A stretch of 64,000 bases of DNA, taken from positions 372,001 to 436,000 of the forward strand of contig JBCBKO010000003.1 in the NCBI GenBank assembly GCA_038521865.1. The letters run 5' to 3'. The position numbers were made by a program, and so were the translations under genes. Shown here piece by piece: positions 1 to 7,943 of this stretch. This stretch comes from CALBPI01 sp038521865. Lineage in GTDB: Bacteria > Pseudomonadota > Gammaproteobacteria > Steroidobacterales > Woeseiaceae. Below the pieces are notes generated by a model that was given only the letters and a program-made list of their open reading frames with translations, was not told where the DNA came from and ran no database searches. Positions within the stretch are counted from its first letter, which is position 1. Every line of letters starts with the position of its first letter.

Positions 1-494
1 GCGAGCACTGGCGCTTCTCGCACGCCCATCAGCACCGCCATCATCGCGCCAACACTGCCGGCAACTCTTGCCGCATATCCGTGCAGATCATCGAGCGTTT
101 CATAATGTCGACCGTCAACGTCCCAGCGAAACCCATCGATCAAGGCGGCGGGCAACGCCTTCGGCATACCGTAGCGTTCAGCGATGTGCACCATCGCACG
201 GTCCGCCGCGTGATCGTATGGCTTTCTCGAGTAAATCAAGTTCAGTCGACGCGTTAGCTCCGAGACAGCGTCAACGTCATCGGCACCGTCATCAACCAAA
301 TCATCGGCTAGCCTACAGAACGCGTAGAGTGCGCAGGCTGGCTCACGCATATCCTGCGGCAGGAGCAACGAAGCCGCATAAAAAGAATGCGAACCCACAC
401 GTAACATTTCCCGACACACGGCGAGATCGGACTGCTTGTCGTCCAGCCATTCAAAACCGGCGCCCATGCTGTCAGCCATAAGAACACTGCTCAT
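1..494 (-). CDS. crtB: Phytoene synthase CrtB, N-terminal part (runs off the left edge)
   Basis: Condenses two geranylgeranyl diphosphates to phytoene, the first committed step of carotenoid synthesis. Translating the minus strand from the ATG at 494 gives 164 codons with no stop before the window edge. The first aspartate-rich substrate/Mg-binding motif (DDLVDD) is preceded by the usual YAFCRLA segment, and further on comes the segment with FRWDVDGRHYET, typical of squalene/phytoene synthases. The start at 494 has an AGGA seven bases upstream; an in-frame ATG at 479 is the alternative. Either start lies close to or inside the 3' end of bchO (stop at 472-474), so the two genes overlap and are probably translationally coupled. 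This places carotenoid synthesis in the bacteriochlorophyll transcript. The second Asp-rich motif lies outside the window, so completeness cannot be judged. Confidence 0.88.
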   Translation of the reverse strand, partial: MSSVLMADSMGAGFEWLDDKQSDLAVCREMLRVGSHSFYAASLLLPQDMREPACALYAFCRLADDLVDDGADDVDAVSELTRRLNLIYSRKPYDHAADRAMVHIAERYGMPKALPAALIDGFRWDVDGRHYETLDDLHGYAARVAGSVGAMMAVLMGVREAPVL

Positions 495-1311
495 CGCTTA
501 ATCCTGTTTGTGCTCGCAACCATTCTGCGACCAGATGCGGGCGCTCTTCGTGGGCGAGATGACCAACGTCTTCAATCAGTGTCACATCCGCAACGTCGCG
601 CAGCGCGGCAGCGGTCTTGGTCGGCGGTACTGCACGGTCGCGGCCGCCGAGAATAATCGACAGGAGCCCGTCCGTTTGACGCCACTCGTCGATCAACCCA
701 TCAAGTCGCCACCCCGCCATCATTTCGATCACCGCCCGCACGTGTGACGGTCGCGCCATCAGCGCCTGATACCGGGCAACATCAGGGCCGTGCAACTGTG
801 AGCCCGTGCCCTCGAGCAATCGTCGAACTTCAGTGGTGCGCTCAGCCCGGCGGGCAATCATGCCGTCGAGTAAAGGCAACATCGCAGCGAACCGCGCCAT
901 AGCAGGAAACATCAGACCGGCTACACCGCTGAAGGGCAGTAACGCGGGATTGATTGCAAGAATCCGCCCTGGGCGAGGTGCATGGCCATCGAGCGACCAT
1001 TTCAAACCAATGGCGCCACCTGCCGAATGACCCAACACCAGCGGCGCCTCAAGCTCCAGCGTATGGCAAAGCGCGGCCACAGCTTGAGCGGTGCGCCTGA
1101 GTGAATACAAACCTGGTCGGAAAGACTCGGAGTCTGCGTGGCCAGGCAAGTCCATGCGCGTTACCCGAAACTCTGTTTCCAGCAGCGGTACGAGCGCATC
1201 CCAACTCTCCAGCGACGCGCCAGCGCCGTGGATGCAAACAAGATCAGGTCCATCGCCGTCCTGACGGACGTGCCAGTTCAAATCCGCGGCGTTGATCTGC
1301 GTTTCGATCAT
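472..1311 (-). CDS. bchO: BchO, alpha/beta-hydrolase accessory protein of Mg-chelatase
   Basis: A 279-residue alpha/beta-fold hydrolase of the BchO family, which is encoded beside bchI and bchD in purple bacteria and is regarded as a Mg-chelatase accessory factor; its biochemical role is not settled. Visible features are the oxyanion-type HGAGAS near residues 28-33, the nucleophile elbow GHSAGG with Ser at about 96, an acidic residue in GGRDRAVPP near 225, and the catalytic-type His in DVGHLAH near 251. The start ATG (1311-1309) overlaps the bchD stop by four bases (ATGA), and the 3' end overlaps crtB. No signal peptide is seen, so it is probably cytoplasmic. Assignment rests on the fold together with its position after bchID. 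Confidence 0.88.
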   Translation of the reverse strand: MIETQINAADLNWHVRQDGDGPDLVCIHGAGASLESWDALVPLLETEFRVTRMDLPGHADSESFRPGLYSLRRTAQAVAALCHTLELEAPLVLGHSAGGAIGLKWSLDGHAPRPGRILAINPALLPFSGVAGLMFPAMARFAAMLPLLDGMIARRAERTTEVRRLLEGTGSQLHGPDVARYQALMARPSHVRAVIEMMAGWRLDGLIDEWRQTDGLLSIILGGRDRAVPPTKTAAALRDVADVTLIEDVGHLAHEERPHLVAEWLRAQTGLSDEQCSYG

Positions 1312-3056
1312 GCCGCCACCTCGCGCACAGCGTCGGTCACTTGTGTCGCATCCGCGAATGGCAACGCGAGATAACGCGCACCCATAGCATCCGCAAGCTT
1401 ACGACCACGCGCCGAACCGCGCCTACCGGTGTCGATGGATAGCGTGGTGTAACCCCTTGCCGCGATTTCGTTTGCGACCGCTAATGCCTGCTCGGTGGCC
1501 AGTGCAGGGTCGGGATCGCCGTCCAGTGTGATGTTCCCTCGACCGTCACTCAACAGCACAAGTACTGGCGTCTCACCGCGCTTCAGGGCGCCATCCGCGA
1601 CCTGCGTTGCGAGGCGCAAACCAGACGCAAGTGGTGTACCACCGCCGCCAGGCAAAGCCGATAGCGCACGCTTCGCGCGCACCAGTGAGCGTGTCGCTGG
1701 CAATAGCAACTCCGCTTGTGAACCTCGAAACGCAACCAGCGCGACCTGATCGCGCCGCACGTAACACTCTGCAAGCAATAACTCGATCGCGCCCTTGGTT
1801 TCTCCTAGCCTTTGCACGGCTGCCGACCCGGAGGCATCGACGACAAAAATCGTTGTGGTGCGAGTCTGTTCGGTGAACTTGCGGACGCGAAGATCCGATT
1901 TTACGATCCGCAGCCGTCCGGGCTCGCCGCCCCGCACACGCTGCCAGGGTGCAGCGGTCTTCAGTGTCGCCAGGACATCGAGGCGTTTACCGCCGGTCGG
2001 CATACCGCTGCGTGAGGGCATAGGCTTACCGCGCACGCCCCCTTCCATGTTCGACGCAGCATTACCGCCGGCTTTTTGCCTCGCCGTGCGCGACTGCTCC
2101 GAGACGAGTCCGGCCAGTAGCTGATCCGGTAGCACTGCCGCCGCAGCTGCCGCCACTTCATCCGGACGGCGACCACCCGAGTCGGTATTTGAGTCCTCGC
2201 CATCAGACGGCGCCTCATCGGGCGGACTGTCCTTGGCCTCTGGTGGCGACTCGGCTTCCTGCGGTGGTGTTTGCAGCTGCTCGAGCGCACCGGGCACTCG
2301 CGCAATCAAGCACAACGCTGCCGCATCGATCACGTCCTGATCATCGAGCGTATCCCTGCCATGAAGCGCGGCTAGCACCCTTGCCACCGTCATCGCCGCG
2401 AGCACTGCCCTTGGCGAGCGAATCGCGAGCGCTTCGGCGATTCGTTGCCACTCCGATATCGCGACCTCATCGACCGCAACTGCCTGCCAAAGCAACGCTG
2501 CCTCGTCGGGTGATACCGGAAACAAAGCTGACCCGATCGCTCTCGCAGATAATGAATCAAGGTTAACCACCACGCCCAAACGATCCGCCAATCTCGAGTC
2601 CAGCGGATCGTCATCGCCTCTGGCTTCATCGCAGGCGACAACGCAACAACGCACCGTGAACTCGCGGCTGAATCCATCACGCTCCAGGCGGAGCGACTCC
2701 GAATCCAGCGTCGCGCAGATGGCCGAAATCGCCGCCGGACTTTGGCGCTCCGCCATCCGTAGCTCAAGAAAGCCACCGTTGGATTCTGCAAGTAGCCCTT
2801 TCATCAGGACGGGTCGCCCCGAATTTAGCGTGGCGCCTAAATCGAGCCCGCCGAGCAATCGATCTTCATCAGCGCTGGCGGGAACTCTCTGCCATGCACG
2901 AGAGCCCGCCATCTCGTGCAGTATTTCCAACCACCGCTGACGTGCGGGCCCGGCCTGAGACCGCAACCAGACACCGCTGAGGTGAGGACCCGCCGCTGCG
3001 ACGACGGATAGTGCCAGTGCAGCATACTCGGCGGTGGTCGCTCGAAGTCCCGACAT
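1308..3056 (-). CDS. bchD: Magnesium chelatase subunit BchD
   Basis: The AAA+/VWA subunit of Mg-chelatase, which with BchI drives ATP-dependent Mg2+ insertion into protoporphyrin IX by BchH. The 582 residues comprise an N-terminal AAA-like region without an intact P-loop (usual for BchD), a Pro/Glu/Asp-rich linker at about 265-300, and a C-terminal von Willebrand A domain. The VWA domain has the MIDAS motif DASGSAA near residue 405 and the later segments GGGTPLASGL and LLSDGRGN. The start overlaps the bchI stop by one base (TGATG) and the end overlaps bchO by four, so all three are coupled. The length is in the normal range for proteobacterial BchD. Confidence 0.95.
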   Translation of the reverse strand: MSGLRATTAEYAALALSVVAAAGPHLSGVWLRSQAGPARQRWLEILHEMAGSRAWQRVPASADEDRLLGGLDLGATLNSGRPVLMKGLLAESNGGFLELRMAERQSPAAISAICATLDSESLRLERDGFSREFTVRCCVVACDEARGDDDPLDSRLADRLGVVVNLDSLSARAIGSALFPVSPDEAALLWQAVAVDEVAISEWQRIAEALAIRSPRAVLAAMTVARVLAALHGRDTLDDQDVIDAAALCLIARVPGALEQLQTPPQEAESPPEAKDSPPDEAPSDGEDSNTDSGGRRPDEVAAAAAAVLPDQLLAGLVSEQSRTARQKAGGNAASNMEGGVRGKPMPSRSGMPTGGKRLDVLATLKTAAPWQRVRGGEPGRLRIVKSDLRVRKFTEQTRTTTIFVVDASGSAAVQRLGETKGAIELLLAECYVRRDQVALVAFRGSQAELLLPATRSLVRAKRALSALPGGGGTPLASGLRLATQVADGALKRGETPVLVLLSDGRGNITLDGDPDPALATEQALAVANEIAARGYTTLSIDTGRRGSARGRKLADAMGARYLALPFADATQVTDAVREVAA

Positions 3057-4066
3057 CAGGCATCCAGCGTTTCCAGTGCGCGTGCGACCCGCACGCTCGC
3101 ATCGGTATCGTCGAGCGGATCCCGTCGCAATCTATGGCGCAGTGCCAACTGCGCAACGTCGCGCACATCGTCAGGCGTCACCTCACTCCTGCCTGCAAGC
3201 GCGGCACTGGCTCGAGCTGCCCGGACTAACGTCAGCTCCCCACGCAAGCCATCCGTGCCGAGGCCGACACACAGGGTCGCCGCGACCTGGAGCACGCTTT
3301 CCGGGACCTGCATATCGCTCAACAGTTCGCGCGCTTTCGCAATCTTCCGACGCACAGCGCCTTCCCGACGTGCCCAGCGCCGGCAGAACCCGGCAGGGTC
3401 TTGTTCGTAATCATCGCGTCGACGAATGATCTCGATACGGTCTTTCATCTCGCGCGGTGTTCGCACATCCACGCTGAGGCCAAAGCGATCCAGCAACTGT
3501 GGCCGCAGCTCGCCCTCCTCGGGGTTGCCGCTGCCAACCAAGACAAATCGCGCCGGGTGGCGCACGCTCAATCCCTCGCGCTCGACTAAATTCTCACCGG
3601 AAGCGGCAACATCGAGCAGCAAATCGACCAGATGGTCCTCGAGCAGATTCACTTCGTCGATATAGAGAAAACCTCGATTGGCTCTCGCCAACAACCCTGG
3701 TTCAAACGCCTTTTCCCCATGCGCGAGCGCGCGCTCAAGGTCCAGCGCGCCAACAACACGATCCTCTGTTGCACCTAGCGGCATATCCACGACCGGCACC
3801 GGCACCTGCTTCACCTTTTGCGCGGTCTTTTTCGCTGCCGAGGGGTCGGGCTCGAGGTTATACGGCGAGTCAGCGATCACGGCCATCTTTGGGAGCAGTC
3901 CGGCAAGCGCTCGCACCGCGGTTGACTTACCCGTGCCGCGATCGCCGAATACCAACACACCGCCGACGCTAGGATCGACCGCAGCGATGAGAATCGCTTG
4001 CTTCATTTCGTCCTGGCCGACAATTGCAGTGAACGGAAATGGCTTACGGGGTGTGCTGGAACTCAT
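3056..4066 (-). CDS. bchI: Magnesium chelatase ATPase subunit BchI
   Basis: AAA+ ATPase subunit of Mg-chelatase, forming the hexameric motor that acts with BchD on the BchH-porphyrin complex. The 336 residues contain Walker A GDRGTGKST at 41-49, Walker B YIDEVN at about 135-140, a sensor region VGSGNPEEGELRPQLLDRFG, and the arginine-rich C-terminal lid expected of the family. The start ATG overlaps the puhE stop (ATGA) and the stop overlaps the bchD start (TGATG). The third chelatase subunit, BchH, is not encoded anywhere in this window and must come from another locus. Confidence 0.97.
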   Translation of the reverse strand: MSSSTPRKPFPFTAIVGQDEMKQAILIAAVDPSVGGVLVFGDRGTGKSTAVRALAGLLPKMAVIADSPYNLEPDPSAAKKTAQKVKQVPVPVVDMPLGATEDRVVGALDLERALAHGEKAFEPGLLARANRGFLYIDEVNLLEDHLVDLLLDVAASGENLVEREGLSVRHPARFVLVGSGNPEEGELRPQLLDRFGLSVDVRTPREMKDRIEIIRRRDDYEQDPAGFCRRWARREGAVRRKIAKARELLSDMQVPESVLQVAATLCVGLGTDGLRGELTLVRAARASAALAGRSEVTPDDVRDVAQLALRHRLRRDPLDDTDASVRVARALETLDA

Positions 4067-4917
4067 GTCTTGCCGGTTGGCTTCTGATTCTTGATGTTAG
4101 GAAGTTTGCCGTCCGTCGCAAGCGACGCTCGCACGGAAATTGGTGCAGCCTCGGTCGACGGTTCGACCGCGAGCGACCACAACCACTCATCCTTGACGCG
4201 CAGCGCAAGCAGCACGTGCTCGAGTGCTCCCAAGACTATGAGCGTCAGCAACAACGCAGTTGCTGTCGCTGAGTAACCGGGCGCGGCCACACTGTTAGCG
4301 GCACTTCCTGAAACAACCGCCCATGCCGCGAGGAGCGTGATGAGCGCACCAGAGACGAGCATCGCAGACCTATTGGGTTGTTCACCGACATAGGACTCAA
4401 GATAACGTAGTCGCTCGGGCCAGAACTCCGTGTGCAAGTTCGCAACCCCAAAGAAGATATTGATTTTCGTGCTCCAACGCAGCAGCCACAATGCCGTCAG
4501 CACTTTCGCGCCAAGCGCGTTGTCTGCACCCGCGGACCACCACCAAAGCAAAGCGACGGTCAATAGCACCGCGAGCTCGTGATAGAGACTTGCAGCGATA
4601 CCGTATCGAAAACGTTCTGACCCACTGGCATCGGATGGGCAAGCTAGCGGTCGTGGCCCCGTGAGAAACCCAAGTAAATAAACCGTTTCATGCCAACACC
4701 AGATCGCCAACGCGCCAGCGAACGCCATACAAGCCCCGAGCGGCGTGGCGAGCGCCAGACTGAACCCGAACAGCACCACACCAACCAACAATATGACCCA
4801 TGCGGCTGTCAGCGTTTCGGCGCGTCGCGAGTCCGGCATTTTGATCCGCTTGAGCAGAATCAACGTGCTGGACCACCAGAGCGCCAGTGCAAAAACAATT
4901 GGCCAGAAATAGACCAT
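4063..4917 (-). CDS. puhE: PuhE, photosynthetic complex assembly membrane protein (DUF3623 family)
   Basis: A polytopic inner-membrane protein of the PuhE family, known from purple bacteria as a factor affecting assembly of photosynthetic complexes and bacteriochlorophyll production; its molecular function is unknown. About seven hydrophobic segments are visible, starting with a tryptophan-rich helix right after the start. The family-typical central motif around STKINIFFGVANLHTEF is present. The frame is open further upstream to 5022, but that extension overlaps acsF, and family proteins begin with the MVYFWP-type helix. I therefore take the ATG at 4917 (284 residues), 19 bases after the acsF stop. 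The 3' end overlaps bchI by four bases. Confidence 0.9.
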   Translation of the reverse strand: MVYFWPIVFALALWWSSTLILLKRIKMPDSRRAETLTAAWVILLVGVVLFGFSLALATPLGACMAFAGALAIWCWHETVYLLGFLTGPRPLACPSDASGSERFRYGIAASLYHELAVLLTVALLWWWSAGADNALGAKVLTALWLLRWSTKINIFFGVANLHTEFWPERLRYLESYVGEQPNRSAMLVSGALITLLAAWAVVSGSAANSVAAPGYSATATALLLTLIVLGALEHVLLALRVKDEWLWSLAVEPSTEAAPISVRASLATDGKLPNIKNQKPTGKT

Positions 4918-4936
4918 CGACAAGCGCTCGATCGTC

Positions 4937-6004
4937 CTACCAGCTCGGCGCCAGACGAACCTCTTTGGGCAATTCGTGCCGACGTACCGGTAGCATGAAC
5001 AATCTTCCGAAGGTGACAACACCCTTCAGTGCACACCAGGCCCCAGTCAGTTTGCCCATAACTCCGCCCCGCGCCTTGGCACGTTCACTCGCCTCACTGA
5101 TCTCACGCAAGCGCTCGAATCCACGCCAAAGGCGTTCGTCATCCAGGTTGAGTGTGAACGGGAAGATCTGTTTGGTGATCTCGGATGTGATGCCAATGAC
5201 ATCGCGATCGTACTCGGTTGGTGTAACGCCGAACGCGTCGTGCATTGCCGGGCGCGCGTGATCACGCACGTACATCGTGGCGAACACAGCGAGCAGGAAG
5301 AAGCGAATCCAAAGCAAGTTATGCCCGCGCAGCAAGTGCGGGTTCGCCCGCATCATCAGCGCAAATACTTCGCCATGACGAAACTCATCGTTACACCAGC
5401 GCTCAAACCAACGGAAGATCGGATGGAAACGACGTTCCGGATGCGCCTCGATCAATCGGAAGATTTTGATGTAGCGGGCGTAGCCGATTTTTTCGGACAA
5501 GTAGGTCGCATAGAAGATGTACTTCGGCTTGAAGAATGTGTACTTCTTTTCTTGCCGCAGGAAACTCAGGTTCACCGGTCGCCCGTAATCCTCGAGAGTA
5601 CGATTGATGAAACTCGCGTGTCGCGCCTCGTCGCGGGCCATGTATGCCATGACCGATTTCACGTCGGGGTTGTCCACCGCCTTCTTGATATCCGCGTACA
5701 GGGCACAACCGGAATACTCCGATGTCACCGAAGACACCAGGAATCCGATAAATTCCTCAAACAGCTCTGGCGAGAGGCTCTTGATTTCGTCCTTGAAGTT
5801 CTCATCACGCTTGAAGTGGTTTTTGTTCGTATCGCTCGCGAACTCTGCCATCAAGGCATCCCATTCCTTTCGGATCGGTGTGAAGTCCAGCGCATCCATC
5901 GCGGCCGTATCGGTTTTATAGAACCGCGGCGCAAGCACAGTCTCTTTATGTGCTTCCCGGGTCGATTCGTTGACACCTGACAAGTCTTTCGCGGATTCAG
6001 ACAT
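4937..6004 (-). CDS. acsF: Aerobic Mg-protoporphyrin IX monomethyl ester cyclase AcsF
   Basis: Di-iron oxygenase that forms the fifth (isocyclic) ring of bacteriochlorophyll using O2. The 355 residues include the carboxylate/histidine iron-ligand motifs: a Glu in the SEYSGC segment near 95-100, DEARH at 125-129, and DEFRH near 211-215. It sits between puhBC and puhE, as in many purple bacteria. The stop is 19 bases before the puhE start, and the gene starts 14 bases after the puhBC stop with an AGGAGG-like site just upstream. No oxygen-independent BchE is encoded in this window, which fits pigment synthesis under air, although bchE could lie elsewhere. Confidence 0.97.
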   Translation of the reverse strand: MSESAKDLSGVNESTREAHKETVLAPRFYKTDTAAMDALDFTPIRKEWDALMAEFASDTNKNHFKRDENFKDEIKSLSPELFEEFIGFLVSSVTSEYSGCALYADIKKAVDNPDVKSVMAYMARDEARHASFINRTLEDYGRPVNLSFLRQEKKYTFFKPKYIFYATYLSEKIGYARYIKIFRLIEAHPERRFHPIFRWFERWCNDEFRHGEVFALMMRANPHLLRGHNLLWIRFFLLAVFATMYVRDHARPAMHDAFGVTPTEYDRDVIGITSEITKQIFPFTLNLDDERLWRGFERLREISEASERAKARGGVMGKLTGAWCALKGVVTFGRLFMLPVRRHELPKEVRLAPSW

Positions 6005-6018
6005 GGTCCCCTCCTAAC

Positions 6019-7143
6019 CTATTGCGTATCTGCGACGCTCGGCGCCGCTGGCTCAGTATCAAAGAGCCATGTAAATTGACCGGCGGGATCTTGACCAAAA
6101 GCTCGTAAATCGATACGGCGACCGGTCGACAGATCGACAAGCTCGCTGGTTCTGTCCTCATATTTCCGGAGCTCAACCCCGGGGCTCATATCGGCCTCGA
6201 GCACCTCTCGCTCATCCATTAAACCTCGGACCGTGACGCGCATGAACGGCAGATCCCCTGAAGGCACAACCGCACGGACACGCCCATCAAGCTCCTGAAT
6301 CGACACCGAACCATCCGGGAGATTCACGAAGCGTAGCGTTAGTGATTCCGCCAACACTCGTGAGTCGATGTAAGCCTGACCGTCGGCATTCGGATTCACG
6401 AAGTATTGCTGCCATGCGACACCGACGATCGCGAGAAGCGCAAAAGCACCCATAACCCGTAATGGCACGGTGGACAACATGTTGTCGTCGTGATGATCAT
6501 CCGGTTCGCCATCGTCGTCGTGCAGCCAGGGCTCCAGAGGTTCACTCTTCGGCGCCACTTGGCGCATATCTGCTTCGATTGCAGACTTCAACGCATCCGC
6601 TGCACTGCGCGCATCCTCAAGACACCGCAGCATGGGTCTTGGGTGGCGAATTCTGAATGGCTGCACACTCGGCCATAACACGAAGTAGGCAACACGAGCA
6701 TCCCTGGCCGTGTGCAACACCACATCTCCGCCGGTCTCGCCACGCGGAATCAGTCCGGCACTCTCAATTTTTTCGAGCGGTATCGTGACGGTAATTTGCA
6801 GCGCCACACCCGTGCGAATCGCAATCCGCTTATCGGTAATCGTGTAGGTCGTCGAACGTTCCGCCCAGCGCGCATAAATCCACAACATCGAACATAGCGT
6901 TACGCCGAACAAGATCGTGGTGGTCGCAGTCTGCGCCACGTCGCCCCAGACACCACCGCCGTACAGTGTGTTACCGACGCGCCAAAGCAGCAGCAACACA
7001 AAGTAGAGTGCTACTTTTCTGACATGTAACGCATGCCGTGCTAGCAGAGAGGGCGCAGGCCCTCCCTGCCACAGAACACGTTCTCCAACATGAACATCGT
7101 CGCTGTCCAAAGCGCCCCGAATTCGGCCAGCGTCGACGCTCAT
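6019..7143 (-). CDS. puhBC: PuhB-PuhC fusion, photosynthetic complex assembly protein
   Basis: A single 374-residue frame matches two proteins that are usually separate. Residues 1-205 look like PuhB: hydrophobic pairs near 44-60 and 72-90, then a bacterial PH-like domain with YTITDKRIAIRTG, and a pattern ending in ALKSAIEA. Residues 208-221 are an Asp/His-rich linker. A transmembrane helix follows at about 227-245, then a PuhC-like domain with SLTLRFVNLPDGSVSI and GDLPFMRVTVRGL near 267-308. PuhB and PuhC are known assembly factors for the reaction centre and LH1. The start overlaps the puhA stop by four bases. The linker coding region (about 6481-6522) contains no stop, so this is a true in-frame fusion in the given sequence. 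The PuhC half was recognised by motif and position. Confidence 0.87.
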   Translation of the reverse strand: MSVDAGRIRGALDSDDVHVGERVLWQGGPAPSLLARHALHVRKVALYFVLLLLWRVGNTLYGGGVWGDVAQTATTTILFGVTLCSMLWIYARWAERSTTYTITDKRIAIRTGVALQITVTIPLEKIESAGLIPRGETGGDVVLHTARDARVAYFVLWPSVQPFRIRHPRPMLRCLEDARSAADALKSAIEADMRQVAPKSEPLEPWLHDDDGEPDDHHDDNMLSTVPLRVMGAFALLAIVGVAWQQYFVNPNADGQAYIDSRVLAESLTLRFVNLPDGSVSIQELDGRVRAVVPSGDLPFMRVTVRGLMDEREVLEADMSPGVELRKYEDRTSELVDLSTGRRIDLRAFGQDPAGQFTWLFDTEPAAPSVADTQ

Positions 7144-7925
7144 ATCAGTGGCTCAGACCGCTCAGGGGTTGCAAGCAGCTTACCGCCGCCGAAGTAGCCC
7201 TGAATCTTGTCTTCCTCGAGCAGAGTGACTGTATCCGCTTCTTTGGTGCGCGGCGCGCGAGCGAACTGCTCGGCCATGACGGCCTCCACGAGGATAGTGT
7301 CACGGTTCTTGCTGATGTCGACAAACGCAAATGGCACCAGCACGTTACCGGTACCGACACTCTCATCCAGCGCGACCTCCAGATAGACGATCATTGGTTC
7401 CGGGAGATCTATCCAGGCATCGGTAACCGAACCCACCGTCTTGCCATCTGCGGTGACCACAGCTTTCCCACGTGGATCGGGATCTCTGGAGTCTATGTGG
7501 AAGGTGGGGTTGTTGCGCATCGGAACGATACGGGGATCCCCGTTGTAGCAGAGATCCGGCGTGTCTTCGCGTTCAGACCATGCAGCTGGCCCAATACCGT
7601 CAACCAACGGATCACCTGTCGGCACATAAGGTGCGCCTGGGAACCGACCGGCGGGCGTCGCTGCGATTTCCGCATCGAAATCCATGTTAATGGGACGCGG
7701 TACAGCTGCTTCACCACCGTGCTGGGGAAGAAAAACCTTCTTGTTGTCCACAACGTCCGGGTTGGGTCCCAAGCGGACCGAACCGTCAGGGTTCTCGTGC
7801 ATCACGGGGTAACCTTCCCTGCGACCTTCGCGCTGGATGTAGAACACCAGTCCGAAAAAGAACAACCAGAACAGGGTAAAAAGGATCTCAACGAGATCGA
7901 TTGAACCTACCAAATCATTTGCCAT
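7140..7925 (-). CDS. puhA: Photosynthetic reaction centre H subunit PuhA
   Basis: The H subunit caps the cytoplasmic face of the L/M reaction-centre core and shapes the proton path to QB. The 261 residues have one N-terminal membrane helix (about residues 12-30, rich in Leu and Phe) followed directly by the family signature YIQREGRREGYP. A large soluble domain follows, containing the PRC-barrel-type segment TVGSVTDAWIDLPEP. It starts 18 bases after lhaA with a GGAGT site just upstream, and its stop overlaps puhBC by four bases. The pufLM genes for the partner subunits are not in the window. Confidence 0.96.
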   Translation of the reverse strand: MANDLVGSIDLVEILFTLFWLFFFGLVFYIQREGRREGYPVMHENPDGSVRLGPNPDVVDNKKVFLPQHGGEAAVPRPINMDFDAEIAATPAGRFPGAPYVPTGDPLVDGIGPAAWSEREDTPDLCYNGDPRIVPMRNNPTFHIDSRDPDPRGKAVVTADGKTVGSVTDAWIDLPEPMIVYLEVALDESVGTGNVLVPFAFVDISKNRDTILVEAVMAEQFARAPRTKEADTVTLLEEDKIQGYFGGGKLLATPERSEPLI

Positions 7926-7943
7926 AGCATGACTCCTTAACGG

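Noticed and set aside
68..481. Plus-strand open frame of 137 codons at the left edge
   Set aside because: It lies antisense to crtB, whose phytoene-synthase motifs are clear; the plus-strand product is a low-complexity Arg/His/Pro-rich sequence.
4918..5022. Longer puhE start at 5022
   Set aside because: The extra 35 residues overlap the acsF coding end, contain an unusual Cys/Arg-rich sequence and do not match the family N-terminus.
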